Positions 1 through 10,484 of a stretch of 64,000 nt of DNA are shown piece after piece (the first letter of the stretch is position 1; each line of letters opens with the position of its first letter). The notes beneath the pieces were generated by a model. It saw only the letters and a program-made list of their open reading frames with translations. It was not told where the DNA came from and ran no database searches. The stretch lies in NCBI GenBank assembly GCA_964017235.1, contig OZ024929.1, positions 61,227,603 through 61,291,602 of the forward strand. The letters are read 5' to 3'. Origin of the DNA: Sabellastarte sp. h YS-2021 (taxonomy: Eukaryota > Annelida > Polychaeta > Sabellida > Sabellidae). The position numbers and the translations under genes are program-made.

Positions 1-81
1 AAAATGGGTGATTTTATGCTTTCACAGGGTGGAGGAATACGCCAATTTGTGATTTTACAGGGTGGAGGAACATGTGAATGA

Positions 82-241
82 TGTGGTATATCAGGAAAAT
101 AGGTTGTGTCCAATCATTTTAGGGCATATATATATCTGGAAAATTATAAAATTGAGCGATTTTATGTTTTTACAGGGTGGAGGAACAACTCAGAGTAACA
201 CCCAATTTGTGATTTTACAGGGTGGAGGAACATGTGCACGA
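82..241 (+). repeat. Satellite monomer class m1 (160 bp, 12-bp insert)
   Basis: This reference monomer is taken from the first HOR unit. Its hallmarks are TATATATATCTGG after the CCAATCATTTTAGGG core, and a private 12-bp insert ACTCAGAGTAAC (188-199) between the two GGTGGAGGAACA motifs, giving 160 rather than 148 bp. At least 18 copies of this class occur, all left of 44.9 kb, for example inserts at about 2005, 4118, 6347, 11730, 13069, 16035, 21479, 22821, 35189 and 41886. It is the best marker for counting left-hand HOR units. Confidence 0.9.
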
Positions 242-389
242 TGTGGTATATCAAGAAAATATGTTGTGACCAATCATTTTAGGTCATATATGTAGGTGGA
301 AAATCCTTAAATGAAGCGATTTTATGTTTTTACATGGTGGAGGAACACCCTAATTTGTGATTTTACATTGTGGAAGAACATATGCATGA
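242..389 (+). repeat. Satellite monomer class m2
   Basis: This 148-bp monomer reads GTGACC...GGTCATATATGTAGGTGG then AAATCCTTAAAT. The first motif is ACATGGTGGAGG and the second is the degenerate ACATTGTGGAAGAACATATG. It follows m1 in nearly every left-hand HOR unit. Confidence 0.85.
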
Positions 390-568
390 TGTGGTATATC
401 AAAAAATAGGAAGTGTCCAATCATTTTAGGGCATATATGTAGTTGGATATTGCAAAATGGAGCGATTTTATCTTTTTACAGGTTGGAGGAACACCTCAAT
501 TTGTGATTTTACAGGGTGGAGGAACACCCTAATTTGTGATTTTACAGGGTGGAAGAACATGTGCACTA
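390..568 (+). repeat. Satellite monomer class m3 (179 bp, three subrepeats)
   Basis: This monomer carries GGAGCG after the variable segment and ACAGGTTGGAGGAACACCTC as its first motif. Here it holds three instead of two GGTGGAGGAACA-type motifs, which adds 31 bp (179 = 148 + 31). The same long form recurs near 2300-2390, 6640-6720, 8590-8670, 30090-30170 and 32930-33010, while other m3 copies (for example near 4400 and 13370) have the normal two motifs. The 31-bp step defines the subrepeat length. Confidence 0.88.
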
Positions 569-716
569 TGTGGTATATCAAGAAAATAGGATGTGTCCAA
601 GCATTTTAGGGCATATATATAGTTGCAAATTGTAAAATTGAGCGATTATAATGGTTTTACATGGTGGAGGAACACCCCAATTGGTGATTTTACAGGGTGG
701 GGGAACATGTGCATGA
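569..716 (+). repeat. Satellite monomer class m4
   Basis: This 148-bp monomer is marked by GCGATTATAATGGTTTTACA instead of GCGATTTTATG, and by ATGTGCATGAAGTGG at its right end. Confidence 0.85.
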
Positions 717-864
717 AGTGGTATATCAAGAAAATAGGATGTCACCAATCATTTTAGTGCATATATATAGTTGAAAATTGTAAAATTGAGCGATTAGAAT
801 GGTTTTACATGGTGGAGGAACACCCCAATTTGTGATTTTACAGGGTGGAGGAACATGTGCATGA
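717..864 (+). repeat. Satellite monomer class m5 (m4-like)
   Basis: This is a close relative of m4 (GCGATTAGAATGG, right end GAAGTGG). Its core is altered to GTCACCAATCATTTTAGTGC. The m4/m5 pair looks like an old tandem duplication. Some HOR units hold one copy and others two, which accounts for some 148-bp length steps. Confidence 0.8.
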
Positions 865-1011
865 AGTGGTATATCAAGAAAATAGGATGCGTCCAATCAT
901 TTTAGGGCATATATATAGTTGAAAATTGTAAAATTGAGCAATTTTATGGTTTTACATGGTGGAGGAACACCCAAATTTTTTATTTTACAGGGTGGAGAAA
1001 CATATGCATGA
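865..1011 (+). repeat. Satellite monomer class m6
   Basis: This 147-bp monomer is marked by TTGAGCAATTTTATGGTTTT, CCCAAATTTTTTATTTTACA between the motifs, and GGTGGAGAAACATATGCATG at the right end. Confidence 0.85.
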
Positions 1012-1158
1012 TGTGGTATATCAAGAAAATATATTGTGACCAATCATTTTAGGTCATATATGTAGGTAAAAAATTCTAAAAATTAGCGATTTTATGTTTT
1101 CACAGTTGGAGGAACACCCTAATTTGTGATTTCACAGGGTGGCGGAAAATGTGGATGA
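1012..1158 (+). repeat. Satellite monomer class m7
   Basis: This monomer is marked by GTAGGTAAAAAATTCTAAAA and a right-end motif GGTGGCGGAA(C/A)ATGTGGATG. It is among the most widespread classes and recurs in both halves of the window, for example near 55070, 58080 and 62690. Confidence 0.87.
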
Positions 1159-1306
1159 TGTGGTATATCAAGAAAATATGTTGTGTCCAATCATTTTAGA
1201 GCATATATATAGCTGGAAAATTGTAAAATTGAGCGATTTTATGTTTTAACAGGGTAGAGGAACACCCCATTTTGTGATTTTACAGGGTGGAGGAACAGGT
1301 GCATGA
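1159..1306 (+). repeat. Satellite monomer class m8
   Basis: This monomer carries GTGTCCAATCATTTTAG(A/G)GC, TATATATAGCTGGAAAATTG and AACA(G/A)GTGCATG at the right end. It normally follows m7. Confidence 0.83.
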
Positions 1307-1454
1307 TGTGGTATATCAAGAAAATATGTTGTGACCAATCATTTTAGGCCATATATGTAGCTGGTAAATGCTCAAAATGAGCGATTTTATGTTTTCACAG
1401 GGTGGAGGAACACCCTAATTTGTGATTTAACAGGATGGAGGAACATGTGCATGA
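1307..1454 (+). repeat. Satellite monomer class m9
   Basis: This monomer is marked by GGCCATATATGTAGCTGGTA and GTGATTTAACAGGATGGAGG, where TTAACAG replaces TTTACAG. In chimeric copies its left half is joined to the right half of m6 (for example near 3240, 7440 and 9390). Confidence 0.85.
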
Positions 1455-1602
1455 TGTGGTATGTCAAGAAAATATGTTGTGACCAATCATTTTAGGTCAT
1501 ATATGTACGTGGAAAATCCTCAAATTAAACGATTTTATGTTTTTACAGGGTGGAGGAACACCCTAATATGTGATTTTACATGGTGGAGGAACATGTGCAT
1601 GA
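1455..1602 (+). repeat. Satellite monomer class m10
   Basis: This monomer opens with TGTGGTATGTC, one change in the anchor. It carries GGAAAATCCTCAAATTAA and ACACCCTAATATGTG between its motifs. Confidence 0.85.
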
Positions 1603-1750
1603 TGTGATATATCAAGAAAATAGGTTGTGTACAATCATTTTAGGTCATATATGTAGGTGGAAAATCCTCAAAATGACCGATTTGATGTTTTTAAAGGGTG
1701 GAGGATCACCACAATTTGTGATTTTAAAGGGTGGAGGAACATGTGCATGA
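1603..1750 (+). repeat. Satellite monomer class m11
   Basis: This monomer opens with TGTGATATATC and carries AATGACCGATTTGATG. Both of its motifs are TTTAAAGGGTGGAGGA, with AAAGGG where most monomers have ACAGGG. The matching change in both motifs suggests exchange between the two subrepeats of one monomer. Confidence 0.85.
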
Positions 1751-1898
1751 TGTGGTATATCAAGAAAATATGGTGTGTCCAATCATTTTAGGGCATATAT
1801 GTAGGTGGAAATTCCTGAAAATGGGTGATTTTATGCTTTCACAGGGTGGAGGAATACGCCAATTTGTGATTTTACAGGGTGGAGGAACATGTGAATGA
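1751..1898 (+). repeat. Satellite monomer class m12
   Basis: This monomer is marked by GGTGGAAATTCCTGAAAATG and GGTGGAGGAATAC. The AAAATGGG of this class gives a convenient HOR phase point, at 1, 1818, 3931, 5420, 6160, 11543, 12882, 15848, 18814, 21292, 22634, 28266, 29609, 32755, 37708, 37856, 38870, 40211 and 41700. I found no clear m12 to the right of these. Confidence 0.85.
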
Positions 1899-3930
1899 TG
1901 TGGTATATCAGGAAAATAGGTTGTGTCCAATCATTTTAGGGCATATATATATCTGGAAAATTGTAAAATTGAGCGATTTTATGTTTTTACAGGGTGGAGG
2001 AACAACTCAGAGTAACACCCAATTTGTGATTTTACAGGGTGGAGGAACATGTGCACGATGTGGTATATCAAGAAAATATGTTGTGACCAATCATTTTAGG
2101 TCATATATGTAGGTGGAAAATCCTTAAATGAAGCGATTTTATGTTTTTACATGGTGGAGGAACACCCTAATTTGTGATTTTACATTGTGGAAGAACATAT
2201 GCATGATGTGGTATATCAAAAAATAGGAAGTGTCCAATCATTTTAGGGCATATATGTAGTTGGATATTGCAAAATGAAGCGATTTTATCTTTTTACAGGT
2301 TGGAGGAACACCTCAATTTGTGATTTTACAGGGTGGAGGAACACCCTAATTTGTGATTTTACAGGGTGGAAGAACATGTGCACTATGTGGTATATCAAGA
2401 AAATAGGATGTGTCCAAGCATTTTAGGGCATATATATAGTTGCAAATTGTAAAATTGAGCGATTATAATGGTTTTATATGGTGGAGGAACACCCCAATTG
2501 GTGATTTTACAGGGTGGGGGAACATGTGCATGAAGTGGTATATCAAGAAAATAGGATGTCACCAATCATTTTAGTGCATATATATAGTTGAAAATTGTAA
2601 AATTGAGCGATTAGAATGGTTTTACATGGTGGAGGAACACCCCAATTTGTGATTTTACAGGGTGGAGGAACATGTGCATGAAGTGGTATATCAAGAAAAT
2701 AGGTTGTGTCCAATCATTTTAGGGCATATATATAGTTGAAAATTGTAAAATTGAGCAATTTTATGGTTTTACATGGTGGAGGAACACCCAAATTTTTTAT
2801 TTTACAGGGTGGAGAAACATATGCATGATGTGGTATATCAATAAAATATATTGTGACCAATCATTTTAGGTCATATATGTAGGTAAAAAATTCTAAAAAT
2901 TAGCGATTTTATGTTTTCACAGGGTGGAGGAACACCCTAATTTGTGATTTTACAGGGTGGCGGAACATGTGGATGATGTGGTATATCAAGAAAATATGTT
3001 GTGTCCAATCATTTTAGGGCATATATATAGCTGGAAAATTGTAAAATTGAGCGATTTTATGTTTTGACAGGGTAGAGGAACACCCCAATTTGTGATTTTA
3101 CAGGGTGGAGGAACATGTGCATGATGTGGTATATCAAGAAAATATATTGTGACCAATCATTTTAGGCCATATATGTAGCTGGTAAATACTCAAAATGGGC
3201 GATTTTATGTTTTCACAGGGTGGAGGAACACCCTAATTTGTGATTTAACAGGGTGGAGAAACATATGCATGACGTGGTATATCAAGAAAACATGTTGTGA
3301 CCAATCATTTTAGGTCATGTATGTAGGTAAAAAATTCTAAAAATTAGCGATTTTATGTTTTTAGAGGGTGGAGGAACACCCTAATTTTTTATTGTACAGG
3401 GTGGCGGAACATGTGGATGATGTGGTATATCAAGAAAATATGTTGTGTCCAACAATTTTAGGGCATATATATAGCTGGAAAATTGTAAAATTGAACGATT
3501 TTATGTTTTACAGGGTGGAGGAACACCCCAATTTGTGATTTTACAGGGAGGAGGAACAAGTGCATGATGTGGTATATCAAGAAAATATGTTGTGACCAAT
3601 CATTTTAGGCCATATATGTAGCAGGTAAATCCTCAAAATGAGCGATTTTATGTTTTCACAGGGTGGAGGAACACACTAATTTGTGATTTAACAGGATGGA
3701 GGAACATGTGCATGATGTGGTATGTCAAGAAAATATGTTGTGACCAATCATTTTAGGTCATATATGTAGGTGGAAAATCCTCAAAATGACCGATTTGATG
3801 TTTTTAAAGGGTGGAGGATCACCACAATTTGTGATTTTAAAGGGTGGAGGAACATGTGCATGATGTGGTATATCAAGAAAATATGTTGTGTCCAATCATT
3901 TTAGGGCATATATGTAGGTGGAAATTCCTG
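1818..3930 (+). repeat. HOR unit, 2113 bp, expanded derivative
   Basis: The first ~1.4 kb copies the 1817-bp unit. An m9/m6 chimera near 3240 then returns the sequence to m7, so m7-m8-m9 are repeated. The gain is 296 bp, exactly two 148-bp monomers, as expected from out-of-register exchange. Confidence 0.85.
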
Positions 3931-6159
3931 AAAATGGGGGATTTTATGTTTTCACAGGGTGGAGGAATACGCCAATTTGTGATTTTACAGGGTGGAGGAA
4001 CATGTGAATGATGTGGTATATCAGGAAAATAGGTTGTGTCCAATCATTTTAGGGCATATATATATCTGGAAAATTGTAAAATTGAGCGATTTTATGTTTT
4101 TACAGGGTGGAGGAACAACTCAGAGTAACACCCAATTTGTGATTTTACAGGGTGGAGGAACATGTGCACGATGTGGTATATCAAGAAAATATGTTGTGAC
4201 CAATCATTTTAGGTCATATATGTAGGTGGAAAATCCTTAAATGAAGCGATTTTATGTTTTTACATAGTGGAGGAACACCCTAATTTGTGATTTTACATTG
4301 TGGAAGAACATATGCATGATGTGGTATATCAAGAAAATAGCATGTGTCCAATCATTTTAGGGCATATATGTAGCTGGAAATTGTAAAATGGAGCGATTTT
4401 ATGTTTTTACAGGTTGGAGGAACACCTCAATTTGTGATTTTACAGGGTGGAGGAACATGTGCATGAAGTGGTATATCAAGAAAATAGGATGCGTCCAATC
4501 ATTTTAGGGCATATATATAGTTGAAAATTGTAAAATTGAGCAATTTTATGGTTTTATATGGTGGAGGAACACCCAAATTTTTTATTTTACAGGGTGGAGA
4601 AACATATGCATGATGTGGTATATCAAGAAAATATATTGTGACCAATCATTTTAGGTCATATATGTAGGTAAAAAATTCTAAAAATTAGCTATTTTATGTT
4701 TTCACAGTTGGAGGAACACCCTAATTTGTGATTTCACAGGGTGGCGGAAAATGTGGATGATGTGGTATATCAAGAAAATATGTTGTGTCCAATCATTTTA
4801 GAGCATATATATAGCTGGAAAATTGTAAAATTGAGCGATTTTATGTTTTAACAGGGTAGAGGAACACCCCATTTTGTGATTTTACAGGGTGGAGGAACAG
4901 GTGCATGATGTGGTATATCAAGAAAATATGTTGTGACCAATCATTTTAGGCCATATATGTAGCTGGTAAATCCTCAAAATGAGCGATTTTATGTTTTCAC
5001 AGGGTGGAGGAACACCCTAATTTGTGATTTAACAGGATGGAGGAACATGTGCATGATGTGGTATGTCAAGAAAATATGTTGTGACCAATCATTTTAGGTC
5101 ATATATGTACGTGGAAAATCCTCAAATTAAGCGATTTTATGTTTTTACAGGGTGGAGGAACACCCTAAGATGTGATTTTACAGGGTGGAGGAACATGTGC
5201 ATGATGTGATATATCAAGAAAATAGGTTGTGTACAATCATTTTAGGTCATATATGTAGGTGGAAAATCCTCAAAATGACCGATTTGATGTTTTTAAAGGG
5301 TGGAGGATCACCACAATTTGTGATTTTAAAGGGTGGAGGAACATGTGCATGATGTGGTATATCAAGAAAATATGTTGTGTCCAATCATTTTAGGGCATAT
5401 ATGTAGGTGGAAATTCCTGAAAATGGGTGATTTTATGTTTTCACAGGGTGTAGGAATACGCCAATTTGTGATTTTACAGGGTGGAGGAACAGGTGCATGA
5501 TGTGGTATATCAAGAAAATATATTGTGACTAACCATTTTAGGTCATATATGTAGGTGGATAATCCTCAAATTAAGCGATTTTATGTTTTTAGAGGGTGGA
5601 GGAACACCTTAATATGTGATTTTACAGAGTGGAGGAACATGTACATGATGTGATATATCAAGAAAATAGGATGTGTCATAGCATTTTAGGTCATATATAT
5701 AGTTGAAAATTGTAAAATTGAGCGATTATAATGGTTTTAGAGGGTAGAGGAACACTCCAATTAGTGATTTTACAGGGAGAAGGAACAGGTGCATGATGTG
5801 GTATATCAAGAAAATATATTGTGACCAATCATTTTAGGCCATATATGTAGCTGCTAAATCCTCAAAATGAGCGATTTTATGTTTTCACAGGGTGGAGGAA
5901 CACCCTAATATGTGATTTTACAGAGTGTAGGAACATGTGCATGATGTGATATATCAAGAAAATAGGTTCTGTCCAATCATTTTAGGTCATATATTTAGGT
6001 GGAAAATCCTCAAAATGACCGATTTGATGTTTTTAAAGGGTGGAGGATCACCACAATTTGTGATTTTAAAGGGTGGAGGAACATGTGCATGATGTGGTAT
6101 ATCCATAAAATATGTTGCGTCCAATCATTTTAGGGCATATATGTAGGTGGAAATTCCTG
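3931..6159 (+). repeat. HOR units, 1489 + 740 bp
   Basis: The m12 marker recurs at 3931, 5420 and 6160. The steps are 1489 bp (about ten monomers, m4/m5 reduced) and 740 bp (five monomers). The 5420-6159 block mixes m9, m10, m11 and m4-like pieces and lacks m1. Confidence 0.8.
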
Positions 6160-8536
6160 AAAATGGGCGATTTTATGTTTTCACAGGGTGGAGGAATACC
6201 CCAAATTTTGATTTTACGGGGTGGAGGAGCATGTGAATAATGTGGTATATCAGGAAAATAGGTTGTGTCCAATCATTTCAGGGCATATATATATCTGGAA
6301 AATTGTAAAATTGACCGATTTTATGTTTTTACAGGGTGGAAGAACAACTCAGACTAACACCCAATTTGTGATTTTACAGGGTGGAGGAACATGTGCACGA
6401 TGTGGTATATCAAGAAAATATGTTGTGACCAATCATTTTAGGTCATATATTTAGGTGGAAAATCCTTAAATTAAGCGATTTTATATTTTTACATGGTGGA
6501 TGAACACCCTAATTTGTGATTTTACATTGTGGAAGAACATATGCATGATGTGGTATATCAAAAAATAGGATGTGTCCAATCATTTTAGGGCATATATGTA
6601 GCTGGAAATTGTAAAATGCAGCGATTTTATGTTTTTACAGGTTGGAGGAACACCTCAATTTGTGATTTTACAGGGTGGAGGAACACCCCAATTTGTGATT
6701 TTACAGGGTGGAAGAACATGTGCATGATGTGGTATATCAAGAAAATAGGATGTGTCCAAGCATTTTAGGGCATATATATAGTTGAAAATTGTAAAATTGA
6801 GCGAGTATAATGGTTTTACATGGTGGAGGAACACCCCAATTTGTGATTTTACAGGGTGGAGGAACATGTGCATGAAGTGGTATATTAAGAAAATAGGTTG
6901 TGTCCAATCATTTTAGGGCTTATATATAGTTGAAAATTGTAAAATTGAGCAATTTTATGGTTTTACATGTTGGAGGAACACCCAAATTTTTGATTTTACA
7001 GGGTGGAGAAACATGCATGATGTGGTATATCAATAAAATATATTGTGACCAATCATTTTAGGTCATATATGTAGGTAAAAAATTCTAAAAATTAGCGATT
7101 TTATGTTTTCACAGGGTGGAGGAACACCCTAATTTGTGATTTTACAGGGTGGCGGAACATGTGGATGATGTGGTATATCAAGAAAATATGTTGTGTCCAA
7201 TCATTTTAGGGCATATATATAGCTGGAAAATTGTAAAACTGAGCGATTTTATGTTTTTACAGGGTAGAGGAGCACCCCAATTTGTGATTTTATAGGCTGG
7301 AGGAACGAGTGCATTATGTGGTATATCAAGAAAATATGTTGTGACCAATCATTTTAGGCCATATATGTAGCTGGTAAATCCTCAAAATGAGCGATTTTAT
7401 GTTTTCACAGGGTGGAGGAACACCCTAATTTGTGATATAACAGGGTGGATAAACATATGCATGATGTGGTATATCAAGAAAATATGTTGTGTCCAATCAT
7501 TTTAGGACATATATATAGCTGGAAAATTGTAAAACTGAGCGATTTTATGTTTTTACAGGGTGGAGGAACACCCCAATTTGTGATTTTAGAGGCTGGAGGA
7601 ACAAGTGCATTATGTGGTATATCAAGAAAATATGTTGTGACCAATCATTTTAGGTCATATATGTAGCTGGTAAATCCTCAAAATGAGCGATTTTATGTTT
7701 TCACAGGGTGGAGGAACACCCTAATTTGTGATTTAAGAGGGTGGAGAAACATATGCATGATGTGGTATATCAAGAAAATATGTTGTGACCAATCATTTTA
7801 GGTCATATATGTAGGTAAAAAATTCTAAAAATGAGCGATTTTATGTTTTCACAGGGTGGAGGAACACCCTAATTTGTGATTTTACAGGTGGCAGAACATG
7901 TGGATGATGTGGTATATCAAGAAAATATGCTGTGTGCAATAATTTTAGGGCATATATATAGCTGGAAAATTGTAAAATTGAGCGATTTTATGTTTTACAG
8001 AGTGGAGGAACACCCCAATTTGTGATTTTACAGGGTGGAGGAACAAGTGCATGATGTGGTATATCAAGAAAATAGGTTGTGTCCAATCATTTTAGGGCTT
8101 ATATATAGTTGAAAATTGTAAAATTGAGCAATTTTATGGTTTTACATGGTGGAGGAACACCCAAATTTTTGATTTTACAGGGTGGAGAAACATGCATGAT
8201 GTGGTATATCAATAAAATATATTGTGACCAATCATTTTAGGTCATATATGTAGGTAAAAAATTCTAAAAATTAGCGATTTTATGTTTTCACAGGGTGGAG
8301 GAACACCCTAATTTGTGATTTTACAGGGTGGCGGAACATGTGGATGATGTGGTATATCAAGAAAATATGTTGTGTCCAATCATTTTAGGGCATATATATA
8401 GCTGGAAAATTGTAAAACTGAGCGATTTTATGTTTTTACAGGGTAGAGGAACACCCCAATTTGTGATTTTATAGGCTGGAGGAACAAGTGCATTATGTGG
8501 TATATCAAGAAAATATGTTGTGACCAATCATTTTAG
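6160..8536 (+). repeat. HOR region with 1948-bp unit (copy 1 from ~6589)
   Basis: This region begins with m12, m1 and m2 and then enters a 1948-bp unit whose first copy spans about 6589-8536. Inside it the m6 sequence with GGGCTTATATATAG occurs at about 6917 and 8095, so a ~1178-bp (8-monomer) duplication is nested in the unit. Confidence 0.82.
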
Positions 8537-10484
8537 GGCATATATGTAGCTGGAAATTGTAAAATGCAGCGATTTTATGTTTTTACAGGTTGGAGGAACA
8601 CCTCAATTTGTGATTTTACAGGGTGGAGGAACACCCCAATTTGTGATTTTACAGGGTGGAAGAACATGTGCATGATGTGGTATATCAAGAAAATAGGATG
8701 TGTCCAAGCATTTTAGGGCATATATATAGTTGAAAATTGTAAAATTGAGCGAGTATAATGGTTTTACATGGTGGAGGAACACCCCAATTTGTGATTTTAC
8801 AGGGTGGAGGAACATGTGCATGAAGTGGTATATTAAGAAAATAGGTTGTGTCCAATCATTTTAGGGCTTATATATAGTTGAAAATTGTAAAATTGAGCAA
8901 TTTTATGGTTTTACATGTTGGAGGAACACCCAAATTTTTGATTTTACAGGGTGGAGAAACATGCATGATGTGGTATATCAATAAAATATATTGTGACCAA
9001 TCATTTTAGGTCATATATGTAGGTAAAAAATTCTAAAAATTAGTGATTTTATGTTTTCACAGGGTGGAGGAACACCCTAATTTGTGATTTTACAGGGTGG
9101 CGGAACATGTGGATGATGTGGTATATCAAGAAAATATGTTGTGTCCAATCATTTTAGGGCATATATATAGCTGGAAAATTGTAAAACTGAGCGATTTTAT
9201 GTTTTTACAGGGTAGAGGAGCACCCCAATTTATGATTTTATAGGCTGGAGGAACGAGTGCATGATGTGGTATATCAAGAAAATATGTTGTGACCAATCAT
9301 TTTAGGCCATATATGTAGCTGGTAAATCCTCAAAATGAGCGATTTTATGTTTTCACAGGGTGGAGGAACACCCTAATTTGTGATTTAACAGGGTGGAGAA
9401 ACATATGCATGATGTGGTATATCAAGAAAATATGTTGTGTCCAATCATTTTAGGACATATATATAGCTGGAAAATTGTAAAACTGAGCGATTTTATGTTT
9501 TTACAGGGTGGAGGAACACCCCAATTTGTGATTTTAGAGGCTGGAGGAACAAGTGCATTATGTGGTATATCAAGAAAATATGTTGTGACCAATCATTTTA
9601 GGTCATATATGTAGCTGGTAAATCCTCAAAATGAGCGATTTTATGTTTTCACAGGGTGGAGGAACACCCTAATTTGTGATTTAAGAGGGTGGAGAAACAT
9701 ATGCATGATGTGGTATATCAAGAAAATATGTTGTGACCAATCATTTTAGGTCATATATGTAGGTAAAAAATTCTAAAAATGAGCGATTTTATGTTTTCAC
9801 AGGGTGGAGGAACACCCTAATTTGTGATTTTACAGGTGGCAGAACATGTGGATGATGTGGTATATCAAGAAAATATGCTGTGTGCAATAATTTTAGGGCA
9901 TATATATAGCTGGAAAATTGTAAAATTGAGCGATTTTATGTTTTACAGAGTGGAGGAACACCCCAATTTGTGATTTTACAGGGTGGAGGAACAAGTGCAT
10001 GATGTGGTATATCAAGAAAATAGGTTGTGTCCAATCATTTTAGGGCTTATATATAGTTGAAAATTGTAAAATTGAGCAATTTTATGGTTTTACATGGTGG
10101 AGGAACACCCAAATTTTTGATTTTACAGGGTGGAGAAACATGCATGATGTGGTATATCAATAAAATATATTGTGACCAATCATTTTAGGTCATATATGTA
10201 GGTAAAAAATTCTAAAAATTAGCGATTTTATGTTTTCACAGGGTGGAGGAACACCCTAATTTGTGATTTTACAGGGTGGCGGAACATGTGGATGATGTGG
10301 TATATCAAGAAAATATGTTGTGTCCAATCATTTTAGGGCATATATATAGCTGGAAAATTGTAAAACTGAGCGATTTTATGTTTTTACAGGGTAGAGGAAC
10401 ACCCCAATTTGTGATTTTATAGGCTGGAGGAACAAGTGCATTATGTGGTATATCAAGAAAATATGTTGTGACCAATCATTTTAG
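8537..10484 (+). repeat. HOR unit, 1948 bp (copy 2)
   Basis: This copy matches 6589-8536 at a 1948-bp offset. The left junction is an m8-like core that runs straight into the m3 variable segment (TGTAGCTGGAAATTG at ~8545). Few substitutions separate the copies, so the duplication is recent or has been homogenised. Confidence 0.85.

Larger units (their letters stand above)
1..1817 (+). repeat. HOR unit, 12-mer, 1817 bp (copy 1)
   Basis: Base 1 onward matches base 1818 onward at an offset of exactly 1817 bp. The unit holds one each of m1 to m12 in order, and 1817 is close to 12 x 148 plus the 12-bp and 31-bp inserts. This is the simplest complete HOR in the window and may be close to the ancestral left-hand unit. 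Confidence 0.9.

Noticed and set aside
100..135. Telomere-like TTAGGG or CCCTAA
   Set aside because: TTTTAGGGC and ACCCTAAT occur once per monomer as isolated hexamers, never in tandem, so they are coincidental.
110..145. CCAAT box and TATA box promoter in each monomer
   Set aside because: CCAATC and CATATATATAG are only about 10 bp apart, unlike the usual spacing, and there is no gene downstream. In AT-rich satellite both are expected by chance.
62..295. Recurring 77-residue open frame starting MEEHVNDVVYQENR, present in about 15 copies
   Set aside because: It spans two satellite monomers and is open only because the 160-bp monomer keeps a frame open. Its copies vary with the satellite, without a coding pattern, and the opposite strand is also open in the same places (for example 6066-6272, 11449-11655). 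No signal of a gene.
490..560. G-quadruplex potential of GGGTGGAGG tracts
   Set aside because: Each motif has only two or three short G runs, and neighbouring motifs are separated by over 20 AT-rich bases, so a stable quadruplex is unlikely.
1040..1145. Splice-site-like signals (TAG|GTAAAA and TTTTTACAG|GG) in each monomer
   Set aside because: The pyrimidine-rich ACAG|G does look like a 3' splice site and GTAAAA like a 5' site, but they recur in a gene-free repeat with no open exon. RNA-seq over the array would be needed to take this further.
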